Shown here one piece after another: positions 46,679-55,900 of a stretch of 64,000 nucleotides of DNA. The position numbers and the translations under genes were made by a program. Origin of the DNA: an uncultured bacterium (lineage in GTDB: Bacteria > Cyanobacteriota > Vampirovibrionia > Gastranaerophilales > Gastranaerophilaceae); contig CACWZA010000010.1 in the NCBI GenBank assembly GCA_902765215.1, positions 30,284 to 94,283 on the forward strand, in the 5' to 3' direction. The notes under the pieces were generated by a model. It worked only from the letters and a program-made list of their open reading frames with translations, had not been told where the DNA came from and did no database searches. Positions within the stretch are counted from its first letter, which is position 1. Every line of letters begins with the position of its first letter.

Positions 46679-46969
46679 ATGCTACAAATAATATCTCAAA
46701 ACGACTCAAAAATAGTACTTGATAATAATACCCCGCAAAGTAACATTGATATGATTAACGAACATATCAAACTGTGCAGTTGTGAACACATGACAGTCGA
46801 TATAACACGACTGAACATAATGGATGCGTGTATGGTATCAACCCTCTGTTCAACAGAACACTATATGAAATACCCAAACGGGAAAATTGACTGGATAATC
46901 AACTCAGAAAAAGTAAAAGAATTTACCTCAAATATGACCTTGGGTAACAGCGAATTTTTTATTAATTAA
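46679..46969 (+). CDS. Small STAS-like protein
   Basis: This 96-residue protein starts after AGAGG at 9-base spacing. The layout is beta-strand (LQIISQNDSKIVL), helix (NIDMINEHIKLC), strand (HMTVDITRLNIMDAC), helix (CMVSTLCSTEHYMKYP), strand (IDWIINSE), helix. This resembles the STAS fold of anti-sigma antagonists, including a D-x-[ST]-x-L-x-x-x-D stretch, but no clear phosphorylatable Ser motif. It is convergent with alr. The STAS link is inferred from pattern only. A sigma-28-like site lies upstream. Confidence 0.6.
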   Translation: MLQIISQNDSKIVLDNNTPQSNIDMINEHIKLCSCEHMTVDITRLNIMDACMVSTLCSTEHYMKYPNGKIDWIINSEKVKEFTSNMTLGNSEFFIN

Positions 46970-46974
46970 TAATA

Positions 46975-48096
46975 TTATCTGACATAAACTCTCGGTAAAC
47001 GCACTTTCAGACGACAAGTAAGTTCATAGTTTATTGTGCCGATAATATTTGCCCAATTATCAATAGATAAATCTTTATCATCAAGCAGGGTAATAATATC
47101 ACCTTCGTTTGCATCAACTCCTGTTATATCAAACATCATCTGATCCATCGTGATATTACCGATTTGTTTGATTTTTTGTCCGTTGAGTTCCGCATAAATC
47201 TTATTAGACAATGCTCTCGGGACACCGTCGGCATAACCTACAGGTATTGTTGCAACTTTAATATCTTTATCTGCCACATAACTGTACCCGTAACTGATAC
47301 CGCTTCCTTTGTGCATTATGTGGATATTAGTAATTCTTCCTTTTAACCCCATAACCTGTTTCAAATCAGGTTTGAATTTTAAATTATCCGCTAAATCAGG
47401 ATAAAGTCCATATATTGCAATCCCCATTCTCACCATATTTGATTTGACATCATAAGTCATTGAACCTGCCGTATTTAATATATGGAGCAAAAGCCCTTCT
47501 GTATTAATACTATTAATAATACTGTTCCAGCAATCAAACTGTTTTTTGGTTTCGTCAACTGTTTCTGCGTTTGCAAGATGGGTGAAAATTCCTTTAAAAT
47601 CGACAAAATCAGAGTTTTGAACCTTTTTAATATATTCAACCGCATAATCAGGCTCTAAACCTATTCTGTTCATGCCGGTATCGAGTTTAATATGTACTTT
47701 CGGCTTAATACCTGTTCTTTCGTAGGCCTGTTTACACGCTTCAAGGTGCTTATCAGAAAATATTGACAAAGAAATATCATTTTCTGCCGCAATTTCAAAA
47801 GACCAAACAGGCACCGCTCCGACAACAAGAATGTCGCAGTTTATTTTATCTTTCCTTAAATCTAACCCCTCGTCGATAGATGCAACCCCGAGCATATCAA
47901 TACCCGATGCGAGCATAATCGGAGCAACCATTGATGCCCCATGCCCGTAGGCATCAGCTTTTACTATTCCCAATATCTTTTTATCCGCAGGGATATTTTT
48001 TCTGAACTCGCTGACATTATGAGCTATAGAGTCAAGATTTATCTCAACCCACGCATCTCTGTGAGTATTCAACTGTGTCAGTCTTGTATTTTTCAT
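46975..48096 (-). CDS. alr: Alanine racemase
   Basis: This 373-residue PLP enzyme makes D-alanine for peptidoglycan. The PLP Lys lies in GIVKADAYGHGASMV near residue 45. The catalytic Tyr from the other subunit is in GSGISYGYSYV near 265. LDTGMNRIG and MVRMGIAIYGLYP are family motifs, and the C-terminal beta domain has NITMDQMMFDITG. Length is typical. The wecB-like gene stop abuts its start by one base, implying co-transcription. Confidence 0.95.
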   Translation of the reverse strand: MKNTRLTQLNTHRDAWVEINLDSIAHNVSEFRKNIPADKKILGIVKADAYGHGASMVAPIMLASGIDMLGVASIDEGLDLRKDKINCDILVVGAVPVWSFEIAAENDISLSIFSDKHLEACKQAYERTGIKPKVHIKLDTGMNRIGLEPDYAVEYIKKVQNSDFVDFKGIFTHLANAETVDETKKQFDCWNSIINSINTEGLLLHILNTAGSMTYDVKSNMVRMGIAIYGLYPDLADNLKFKPDLKQVMGLKGRITNIHIMHKGSGISYGYSYVADKDIKVATIPVGYADGVPRALSNKIYAELNGQKIKQIGNITMDQMMFDITGVDANEGDIITLLDDKDLSIDNWANIIGTINYELTCRLKVRLPRVYVR

Positions 48097-49205
48097 TAGT
48101 TCTGTCTTATTATTGCTTCAATACGTTTTGATGTATTCCCGTCCCCATACGGGTTTTTAGCCTTTAATCTTGTTTCTGCTATCGGTTTTGACAAAATATC
48201 AGAACTCAGCTTAACAATCTTGTCGTAATCTGCCCCGACAAGAACAGAAACGCCTGCTTCAATACCTTCAGTGCGTTCTGTTTCATAACGCATTACAAGG
48301 GTAGGACAACTGAAAGAAGGTGCTTCTTCCTGAATACCGCCTGAATCCGTTAAAATCAGTTTTGCGTGTTTCATCAAATAAACAAGATACGGATAATCTA
48401 ACGGTGTAAGCAATTTTACATTTTCGTACTTTTCCAGTCTTGCATGAATTTTGTTTTTAACATTCGGGTTCGGATGAACAGGTATAACAAATGTATGGTC
48501 GCTAAACTCTGTTGCCAAATGTTCAATAGCATCAAGTATTCTGTCTATTCTTTCTCCGTGGTTTTCTCGTCTGTGAGCGGTGATTAAAACCAATTTGTCA
48601 TTAACATCTATCCCTTTATCCACAAAGAACTGACGGGATTGTTCAATAACTTCATCAGAAAGACAGAACAAAGCATCAATTACGGTATTGCCGACAACAT
48701 GAATTTTGTTCTCGTCAATATTTTCTTTTAATAAAGCTTTTTTATTAACTTCCGTTGGTGCAAAATGGATATCTGCAACACGGCTGGTCATTTGACGCAT
48801 AACTTCTTCAGGGAACGGTTCAAATATATCATAAGAACGCAAACCTGCTTCAACATGATATACAGGTATTTTATGATAGAAACTAATCAACGCACCGCAC
48901 AAGACGGTTATTGTATCACCCTGAACAATTGTTGCATCAATATCATAAGAGTTATAAACCTCTTCAAGGGATGACAGAATTTTAGTCTGAACCCCTGCTA
49001 AAGTTTGGTTATCTCTCATACAGTCAAGGTTTATATCAGCCTTTAAGCCAAAATATGCCAAAGTCTGATTTGATAATTCTTTTTGCTGCTCCGTATTACA
49101 TATAATTACATTGTAATCCTGAGGATACTTGCGTAATTCCAATATTACGGGAGCTAATTTTATGATTTCGGGACGAGTCCCAAATACAAATATTATATTC
49201 TTCAT
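48096..49205 (-). CDS. wecB: UDP-N-acetylglucosamine 2-epimerase (non-hydrolysing)
   Basis: This 369-residue enzyme interconverts UDP-GlcNAc and UDP-ManNAc for surface glycans. It opens FVFGTRPEIIKLAPVI and has ITAHRRENHGERI and LTDSGGIQEEAPSF, all family motifs. The start at ATG 49205 is chosen because it gives the family N-terminus (KNIIFVFGTRPE). No Shine-Dalgarno is visible; instead TATAAT ends about 9 bases before it, so a leaderless transcript is possible. It lies between purD and alr on the same strand. Confidence 0.92.
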   Translation of the reverse strand: MKNIIFVFGTRPEIIKLAPVILELRKYPQDYNVIICNTEQQKELSNQTLAYFGLKADINLDCMRDNQTLAGVQTKILSSLEEVYNSYDIDATIVQGDTITVLCGALISFYHKIPVYHVEAGLRSYDIFEPFPEEVMRQMTSRVADIHFAPTEVNKKALLKENIDENKIHVVGNTVIDALFCLSDEVIEQSRQFFVDKGIDVNDKLVLITAHRRENHGERIDRILDAIEHLATEFSDHTFVIPVHPNPNVKNKIHARLEKYENVKLLTPLDYPYLVYLMKHAKLILTDSGGIQEEAPSFSCPTLVMRYETERTEGIEAGVSVLVGADYDKIVKLSSDILSKPIAETRLKAKNPYGDGNTSKRIEAIIRQN

Positions 49206-49238
49206 AGTAGTTATATTATAAATCAAACAAGAGTAATT

Positions 49239-50483
49239 TTACACATACTCTGCAACTCTGCAAATATCCTTTCTGTAGGTTTTCCCTCTGAACTGAAGTG
49301 CATCAATCTCGTCATACAATTTTTCGGATGCACGGCCTGCCGTACTTGCTTTAGTCGTCAGTACAAGCACCCTGTCACCCATAACTTCATATTCCGTATA
49401 CTCGTTGCGTTTTGTGTTCAGATGTCCGACAACAGTTTCGTCCTGAAGGTCGTCTAAACCTTCTATAACTTCACCCTTAACCTGTCCGCTTGATAACACG
49501 GCACTAACTGCGTATTCTTCTTTAAAATCGATTAAATCGTAATCGTCAGAGAAAGAACCGATTGCACAAGCGTGCATCATTTTGAAGATATCAGATTCAA
49601 CCAGTGACAAAATACCCTGTGCATCGTGGTTTTGTAAGAACGAAGTACATTCTGTTATTGCAATATCGCCCTCAGGAGTGAGAACTCCCTCAAAACCGAT
49701 TATCCCCATATAAGGCTTTAACCCTTCTGCAAGGTAATTTATAACAGGATAAACAACCTCGTTCATAAGATAATCTTCATGATCATAAGTCAGTTTCGTA
49801 AACGGAGAACAAGCGCCAATTCCGTCAGTCCAGATTCCGCCGTCACCCTCAAGCGAGAATTTATAATCTCTCGTGCTTCCGAAAGGCAACGCCTTAAACC
49901 CGTCTGTTATTACATAGAAAGAAAACGGTGTACCGTAAACATATTCTTCTATAATAACTTTGCTTTCATCCCCGAAGAAACAATCTTCGATAAACGATTT
50001 TGCTATGTTATAAGATGGGCAAACCATAACCGAATTTTTTGATTTATGCCCGTCAGTTTTAATAACAACAGGCATATCACATTTTCTGATATAATCCAAC
50101 GCAAGATTTTTCTTCTCATAAATTGCAAATCTTGGGGTTGGAAGTCTTAATTTATAGAACATTTTCTTTGCAATACCGCGGCTTATTGTAAATTGAGCCG
50201 ACTCTGCAGTAGGTGCAAATATCATCAGTCCGTTATCGCTGAACATATCTGCAATATCGTTTTTTATAGCATCCTCGGAACATACAATGGTGAAATAAAT
50301 ATCATTTTCCAGCGCGAAATTCAAAAGCTCAATAACATTACTTTCTCTTATATCAACCGTTGTAGCATATTCTTTCATTTCATCACTGCCCGGAGCAACA
50401 AAAACATTAAATTCATCAGCAAAAATTTTTGCCAATGCAGATTCTTTTACCGAATTTCCTACTATTAAAATATTCTTCTTCAT
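49239..50483 (-). CDS. purD: Phosphoribosylamine-glycine ligase
   Basis: This 414-residue ATP-grasp enzyme joins glycine to phosphoribosylamine, the second step of purine synthesis. The N-terminal domain (KNILIVGNSVKESALAKIFA) is the GARS N fold, with the central ATP-grasp parts MPVVIKTDGHKSKN, KVIIEEYVYGTPFSFYVITD and GIIGFEGVLTPEGDIAITEC. The C-terminal GARS domain includes LTTKASTAGRASEKLYDEID. It is somewhat diverged (GNSVKESAL instead of GxGGREHAL). No other pur genes are nearby. Confidence 0.88.
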   Translation of the reverse strand: MKKNILIVGNSVKESALAKIFADEFNVFVAPGSDEMKEYATTVDIRESNVIELLNFALENDIYFTIVCSEDAIKNDIADMFSDNGLMIFAPTAESAQFTISRGIAKKMFYKLRLPTPRFAIYEKKNLALDYIRKCDMPVVIKTDGHKSKNSVMVCPSYNIAKSFIEDCFFGDESKVIIEEYVYGTPFSFYVITDGFKALPFGSTRDYKFSLEGDGGIWTDGIGACSPFTKLTYDHEDYLMNEVVYPVINYLAEGLKPYMGIIGFEGVLTPEGDIAITECTSFLQNHDAQGILSLVESDIFKMMHACAIGSFSDDYDLIDFKEEYAVSAVLSSGQVKGEVIEGLDDLQDETVVGHLNTKRNEYTEYEVMGDRVLVLTTKASTAGRASEKLYDEIDALQFRGKTYRKDICRVAEYV

Positions 50484-50506
50484 ATAAAATTCCTTTTACA
50501 ATATAT

Positions 50507-51697
50507 TTATTTAACTGCCAACGAATAATTAAGGAGTCTGTCCATTGCCTCGATAGTCTTTTCACGACTGCCGAACGAAGTCAATCTAAAATATCCTTCG
50601 CCGTTAGTCCCAAAACCTACCCCCGGAGTTCCGACTATCTGCATATTATTCAAAAGATAGTCAAAAAACTCCCACGACTTCATATTATCAGGGCATTTAA
50701 GCCAAATATACGGAGAATTTGCACCGCCCGTATACCAGATACCCAACTCGTCAAGTGCTTTCATTATAATCTTGGCATTTTCTTTGTAATAACCGATATT
50801 TTCAGCTATCTCTTTTTGCCCCTGAGGGGTGAATACAGCTGCCGCACCCTTTTGAACGATATAAGGAACACCGTTAAATTTCGTTGTCTGGCGTCTTAAC
50901 CACAACTTATTTAAGGAAACACCGTCGTATATAAGACTATCAGGCACTACTGTGTAACCGCATCTTGTTCCGGTAAAGCCTGCTGTTTTAGATAATGAGC
51001 AGAACTCTATCGCACATTTTTTTGCACCCTCAATCTCATAAATACTTCTTGGTAATGTTTCATCAGAAATAAAACATTCATAAGCGGCATCAAATAAAAT
51101 CAAAGCATTATTTTTAATCGCATAATTTACCCACTCGGATAATTGTTCTCTGTTATAGACAGCACCCGTCGGATTGTTTGGAGAACATAAATAAATAATA
51201 TCTGCTTTTACATCCTCAGACGGCATAGAAAGAAAACCGTTTTCTTCGTTACAGTCAGAATAAACAATTTTTCTTCCTGCCATTATATTTGTATCAACAT
51301 AAACAGGATAAACAGGGTTCTGTACCATTACGGTATTATTTGTTCCGAGAATATCCAATATATTGCCCAAATCACTTTTTGCACCGTCACTTATAAATAT
51401 TTCATCAGATTCCAAATCTACGCTATGAGATTTGTAATAATCTTTTATTGCACTTTTTAAAAAGTCATAACCCTGCTCAGGCCCGTAACCTCTGAAGGTT
51501 TCCTGAACACCCATTTCTTCCGTTGCCGTTTTCATTGCGTCTACAACCGCACCGCAAAGAGGAAGTGTTACATCACCTATTCCGAGTCTGATTATATTTT
51601 TATCAGGGTTCTTTTCAGAATATTCATTTACTTTTTTAGCTATTGTTGAAAAAAGATAACTCGCTTCTAAATTTAAATAATTTTTATTAATCTCCAT
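50507..51697 (-). CDS. dapL: LL-diaminopimelate aminotransferase
   Basis: This 396-residue PLP enzyme converts tetrahydrodipicolinate to LL-diaminopimelate in one step, for lysine and peptidoglycan. This pathway is used by plants, cyanobacteria and a few others. It opens NKNYLNLEASYLFSTIAKKV with IIRLGIGDVTLPL. The PLP-binding Lys is in SLSKTAGFTGTRCGY, with YLCSPNNPTGAVYNREQL earlier. Length is typical (about 410). It supports the cyanobacterial affinity. Confidence 0.95.
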   Translation of the reverse strand: MEINKNYLNLEASYLFSTIAKKVNEYSEKNPDKNIIRLGIGDVTLPLCGAVVDAMKTATEEMGVQETFRGYGPEQGYDFLKSAIKDYYKSHSVDLESDEIFISDGAKSDLGNILDILGTNNTVMVQNPVYPVYVDTNIMAGRKIVYSDCNEENGFLSMPSEDVKADIIYLCSPNNPTGAVYNREQLSEWVNYAIKNNALILFDAAYECFISDETLPRSIYEIEGAKKCAIEFCSLSKTAGFTGTRCGYTVVPDSLIYDGVSLNKLWLRRQTTKFNGVPYIVQKGAAAVFTPQGQKEIAENIGYYKENAKIIMKALDELGIWYTGGANSPYIWLKCPDNMKSWEFFDYLLNNMQIVGTPGVGFGTNGEGYFRLTSFGSREKTIEAMDRLLNYSLAVK

Positions 51698-51764
51698 TTT
51701 TGCCTCATCGGATTTATATTTTATGTTATTTCAATTATATCGTAATTTTCCCGAGTTGCAAACA

Positions 51765-51799
51765 AAAAAAGGTTGGGATAAAGCCCAACCCTTTTTTAT
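51765..51799 (-). terminator. Hairpin terminator between dapL and the winged-helix gene
   Basis: AAAGGTTGGG / CCCAACCCTTTT-type arms with A and T runs. Placed directly downstream of the minus-strand gene at 51816-52460. Confidence 0.82.
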
Positions 51800-51815
51800 A
51801 TCATAATTTAATCTG

Positions 51816-52460
51816 CTAAACCGAAAGAATAAACCCGCCTTTATCAGCATTTTTAAGTCTGTCCCCTTCAATTTTTGATCTGAGATTTTTGATATATTTA
51901 TAAATGTAATCTCTTGGCAAATCAAGAAGGACAGCCAAATCTTTTGCATAAACGGTTGTATTTTTGTGTTCAAGTAAATATTCAAAAACAACCTGTTCTC
52001 TGTCTGTTAAATTCTTCTTCAATACAATATCAACTTCTTCTCTCAAAGGATCCTCTATAATAGCAGGTGATTTTTCTTCGATAATCGGAGCTGATTTAAT
52101 AATAGGCTCAGCTTTAACGGACTTAACTTCCGCTTTAACTTCTTTTACAGGTTCTGCTTTAGCACTCTTAACGGACTTTTTATCGCTGCTTTCAACAGGA
52201 GCCTTAAAAGAAAACGGAGTATGAGATAACTGACGTTCTCTTTCAAAAGCACGTTCAGCAATCTTTGATAATTTATTATTAGTTTCTATTTTAGCTTTAT
52301 TAGATGAAGAACCTTCACTAAACACAATGTCAATTAAATCATTAGTTGGTCTTGATTCTGCAACCTCTTTCCCAAGTCTTGCAGCAAATTCTTCTAAAGT
52401 TATTTTCTCCAGTGAACTTCTCCATTGTTTTATCTCTTCTTTGCTTAAAAATTCAGCCAT
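51816..52460 (-). CDS. Winged-helix DNA-binding protein with low-complexity linker
   Basis: This 214-residue protein starts at 52460, set by AGGAG 7 bases upstream. The N-terminus (AEFLSKEEIKQWRSSLEKIT) is helical. Residues about 90-140 are a Lys/Ala/Val/Glu-rich linker (KSAKAEPVKEVKAEVKSVKA). The C-terminus (about 150-214) reads as a winged helix: LTDREQVVFEYLLEHKNTTV, AKDLAVLLDLPRDYIYKYIK, then KNADKGGFILSV as the wing. It may regulate transcription through the C-terminal domain. No receiver or effector domain is seen. Confidence 0.7.
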   Translation of the reverse strand: MAEFLSKEEIKQWRSSLEKITLEEFAARLGKEVAESRPTNDLIDIVFSEGSSSNKAKIETNNKLSKIAERAFERERQLSHTPFSFKAPVESSDKKSVKSAKAEPVKEVKAEVKSVKAEPIIKSAPIIEEKSPAIIEDPLREEVDIVLKKNLTDREQVVFEYLLEHKNTTVYAKDLAVLLDLPRDYIYKYIKNLRSKIEGDRLKNADKGGFILSV

Positions 52461-52657
52461 TCGGAATCTCCTATTCTCATCCCTAGTTCTAACTTTTTGA
52501 TTTATGACATTATTAAATGTATCATAAAACAAATGAATTGAAACCAATTGTTTCAAGATGTAAAAATTTATTTTGAAACTTTACAAAACTACACGTAGTC
52601 TTGCTTTTTAGATTTGCTCGTAAATCGGGGTAGAATATATTCCCCAACCACACTAAA

Positions 52658-52678
52658 AAAGGGGGCGATGCCCCCTGA
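52658..52678 (-). terminator. Terminator after the helicase-nuclease gene
   Basis: GGGGGC / GCCCCC with a 3-base loop, followed on the minus strand by TTTTTT, 5 bases after the gene stop. Confidence 0.85.
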
Positions 52679-52681
52679 AAT

Positions 52682-55600
52682 TCATAATACATTAAGTTTG
52701 CACAAATGCTTATGGGAACAGTATTTGCACCCGTTTTCAGTTTCGCACGGCTCAAAATTAAGCGCACGCATATTCTTATATGTGCTCAAAATCTTATCCT
52801 TAATGATTGCGTTATCTTCGTCAGTTAATTCTGTATAATAACTTTTATCTGATTCTTCAACAAATATAAGTCCCGCAGTAGAAACCTTTGCCCCTGCATT
52901 TTTCGACTCATAAGCAAGCTTATAAAATCTCAACTGATTCAGATAATGTTCATATTCACCGCCATCAGAAATCTTTTTGTGCGGTTTTGCAGCACCCGTT
53001 TTGTAATCGAAAAGTCCGAAAGTTCCGTCTGCATTTCGTTCGATACGGTCAATTTTACCTTTTACGATTTCACCGTCTATCGGAACAGCCTCAAAAGATT
53101 CTTCAACATCATAGAGTCTGTTTTCACTTGTTTCAATAAAACGGGAATAATATTCGCCCAACTTTTCAAGCCCGCGCTTATGGAAAAGTTCTCTGTCTTT
53201 ATCGTTTTGAAATTCCTCTTTTGAAAAACTTGATTCAAACTCTTGCAGAAATTCTTCTTTTGTCGGATACTTCCCTTCCGATAAAAGCATTCTGCCCGAA
53301 TTTTCCAAAACAGCGTGAACTGCAGTACCGTAATTTGCATTGTTCCAGTTATCATCATATACGGGAACCTTCAAAACATAAGTGTAGAAGAAGTTTCTAG
53401 GACAAGACAAATATGAATTCAAAGTACTCGGACTCAACACAAGTTTTTCAACCCGTTTTTCTATTTCATCCTTGAAGGCACCTTTATAATCATAATTCGT
53501 CTGACTAAACGATTTGAACAATTCTGTCGTGTATTCTTCTCTTGAAAGCTCGTGGTTTTCACTTTCTATCAAATCAGGATTATCAATAACATTTGCAAGA
53601 TATGAAGTGAACTCATTCCCCTTCTGATTAGCAGACACAGAATAAGACAGTGTTAAATCATATTTTGCACGGGTAATACCGACAAAAAGCAGTCTGAGAT
53701 TTTCCGATTTCTTCGCCTCATCATTGTCATAAAATTTTTCTTCATCAATAATCGGTATAGACACATCATTTTTCGTACGCTTTTTCTCCCATTGAGATGC
53801 CGTAAGATTTGGCATATAAACATAGTCAAACTGACGACCTTTACTGCTGTGAAGGGTTACAAGCTGAATAGCATTCTGAACATATTCATCCTTATCAATG
53901 TTTATAGGAATATTTCTTGCCAATGCCGTATCAAGATAATCAATAAAATCACCTAAACCTGCACCTTTGACCACTCTGCTGACTGCATCAGCCTGCTCAA
54001 TAATTTTCTTTATTGCAAGAATGTTATCGACTTTATTAACATCAGATTTAACATAATAGTCAAGAATACCTGTTTCGTTACATACTGCAAAAACGAGGTT
54101 TCTTAAACTTTCCGTACTCTGCAGCTCTTTTAACTTATCGTAAGTGTTTATAAACCCTAAAACCTTATCCTTATTATTCCACTCATGATTAAGATTTGGT
54201 CTTATATTTTCAACAAAATCTTTGCCGTTTTTTCTGTTCTCTGAAAGAAGGAAACTGTAATCTTCCGCATCAAACGCAAAAGGCTCGGAACCGAGCAGAC
54301 CAAATAATTTTTCTGCATAATAATGGTTGTTATACAGCGCTTTCAGATAAAAATATATGAGCAAAGACGGTTTCATATCAAAGATACTTCTTGTAACCTT
54401 TATCTGATATTTTATATTTTTACCTCTCAGCAATTCCGCAAACTTGTCTAATTCAGCATTGTTTCTTGTAAGAATAGCAATTGATGACAAATCAGGTTCC
54501 CCGTCCTCAGTTTTCGGAAAATCAGCCGTTTTTGAAAGTCTTTCCACATCGTCAACAATATAGTTAAATTCCTGCGAAACATCAGCAAAACTGTGAAGTT
54601 TTATCTTTCTGTCATTTGCACAGACTTTCCCGTTCTTTGCTATAAGTTTTTTATCTATTTTGTATTTTGAAAATTCAGGGTTAAATTCCAATCTTGTTTT
54701 ATCCTGAGATATAACATCATAACTAAAATCAAGTATTGTCTGGGTTGAACGATTATTCTCTTTCAGACAAATAACTTTTGTATTCGGATATCGTTTTAAG
54801 AACTTGGCAAGGGTATCGGTTTTTGCCCCCTGAAATTCGTATATAATCTGATCATCATCACCCACAACAAAAATATTTTCATTACCTGCACCTTCTGCAA
54901 GTTTAAACACTATGTTATTTTGAGCCGGGTTTGTATCCTGATACTCATCAACAAGGAAATATTTATACTGTTTTGAAACCCGTTTAAGCAATTCCTCATT
55001 AGAATCAAAAACTCTCAAAACCATAGTAATCATATCGTCAAAATCAATAAAATTTCGTTGCTTTAAAAGACGGTCATAAATTTCGTATATTTCCCACGCT
55101 TCGCGAGCTTTTCCCATCTTTTTCTTATGAGTTTCATAGTTGCCGAGAAAAGTTTTTACAAGTTTACCTTTCGCTTCTCTTTCTTTATATTCGGCTTCCA
55201 GTCTGTCCATTTCACCCTGCCACAAAGAGTGGTGTTCAAGGTTATAAAAATATTCTTCCTTTGTAATCTGACTCTTTTTAATTTCCTGAACACACTTCAA
55301 CAGCGTTTCAACAAAGAACTCAGAATCGCCCCATCTTGTTACATAAAATTCAGGTTGATACTCTTTTATTGCATCGGACATTGTAGTCTGCTGAGTAATA
55401 TCATCAGCAAGAGAAAGTCCGTCCAGCAAATCAAAATCGGTTGGGTTATGTTTAATAATATCATTACAAAAAGCGTGATAAGTATGAATGGTAACCGCAG
55501 AACCAATAGAACCTACTTCCGCAACAAGTTTTGTTTTCATTTCTGTCGCAGCGGTTTCCGAATATGTCAGACACAAAATGCTTTCAGGCAATATCCCCTG

Positions 55601-55762
55601 CTCAAGCATATACTTAATTCTTTTTGTTACGGTAAAAGTCTTACCTGTCCCCGGCCCTGCCAAAACCATAACAGGCCCTTCTGTTTGTTTTATACATTCC
55701 ATTTGTTTTTCATTAGGTTCAAACCCCACACTGTTCCCCATCAATAATTCTGCTGTTGTCAT
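52682..55762 (-). CDS. UvrD/Rep-type helicase fused to a RecB-like Fe-S nuclease
   Basis: This 1026-residue protein has an N-terminal SF1A helicase: Walker A LAGPGTGKTFTVTKRIKYM near residue 35, VDEYQDTNPAQNNIVFK and VVGDDDQIIYEFQGA, and later VTLHSSKGRQFDYVYMP and LRLLFVGITRAK. The C-terminal 230 residues are a PD-(D/E)XK nuclease: LSPSTLNSYLSCPRNFFYTY, GKIDRIERNADG and FDYKTGAAKP, ended by CKYCSHKHLC. The first Cys and the last three match the Fe-S cluster of AddB/Cas4-type nucleases. It is probably a double-strand-break or DNA-end processing enzyme; a single-chain AddAB-like activity is inference. Confidence 0.88.
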   Translation of the reverse strand: MTTAELLMGNSVGFEPNEKQMECIKQTEGPVMVLAGPGTGKTFTVTKRIKYMLEQGILPESILCLTYSETAATEMKTKLVAEVGSIGSAVTIHTYHAFCNDIIKHNPTDFDLLDGLSLADDITQQTTMSDAIKEYQPEFYVTRWGDSEFFVETLLKCVQEIKKSQITKEEYFYNLEHHSLWQGEMDRLEAEYKEREAKGKLVKTFLGNYETHKKKMGKAREAWEIYEIYDRLLKQRNFIDFDDMITMVLRVFDSNEELLKRVSKQYKYFLVDEYQDTNPAQNNIVFKLAEGAGNENIFVVGDDDQIIYEFQGAKTDTLAKFLKRYPNTKVICLKENNRSTQTILDFSYDVISQDKTRLEFNPEFSKYKIDKKLIAKNGKVCANDRKIKLHSFADVSQEFNYIVDDVERLSKTADFPKTEDGEPDLSSIAILTRNNAELDKFAELLRGKNIKYQIKVTRSIFDMKPSLLIYFYLKALYNNHYYAEKLFGLLGSEPFAFDAEDYSFLLSENRKNGKDFVENIRPNLNHEWNNKDKVLGFINTYDKLKELQSTESLRNLVFAVCNETGILDYYVKSDVNKVDNILAIKKIIEQADAVSRVVKGAGLGDFIDYLDTALARNIPINIDKDEYVQNAIQLVTLHSSKGRQFDYVYMPNLTASQWEKKRTKNDVSIPIIDEEKFYDNDEAKKSENLRLLFVGITRAKYDLTLSYSVSANQKGNEFTSYLANVIDNPDLIESENHELSREEYTTELFKSFSQTNYDYKGAFKDEIEKRVEKLVLSPSTLNSYLSCPRNFFYTYVLKVPVYDDNWNNANYGTAVHAVLENSGRMLLSEGKYPTKEEFLQEFESSFSKEEFQNDKDRELFHKRGLEKLGEYYSRFIETSENRLYDVEESFEAVPIDGEIVKGKIDRIERNADGTFGLFDYKTGAAKPHKKISDGGEYEHYLNQLRFYKLAYESKNAGAKVSTAGLIFVEESDKSYYTELTDEDNAIIKDKILSTYKNMRALNFEPCETENGCKYCSHKHLCKLNVL

Positions 55763-55846
55763 ATTTCCCTCACTATTCTGTTTCTATATTTTATCATCTT
55801 ATATAAATATAGTAAAACACTTATATGACAGAAACGGACATACTAA

Positions 55847-55880
55847 AAAATCCGCCGGGGGGACAGCGGATTTTTTTTTT
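55847..55880. terminator. Terminator hairpin between EF-hand gene and helicase
   Basis: AAATCCGC / GCGGATTT with a 12-base loop and T-runs both ways. It lies just beyond the end of the minus-strand EF-hand gene. Confidence 0.75.
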
Positions 55881-55900
55881 GGGGGGGACTAATGAAAAAA

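Noticed and set aside
55127..55892. Two plus-strand frames (206 and 134 codons) opposite the helicase gene
   Set aside because: They are antisense shadows of conserved helicase motifs and lack ribosome sites.
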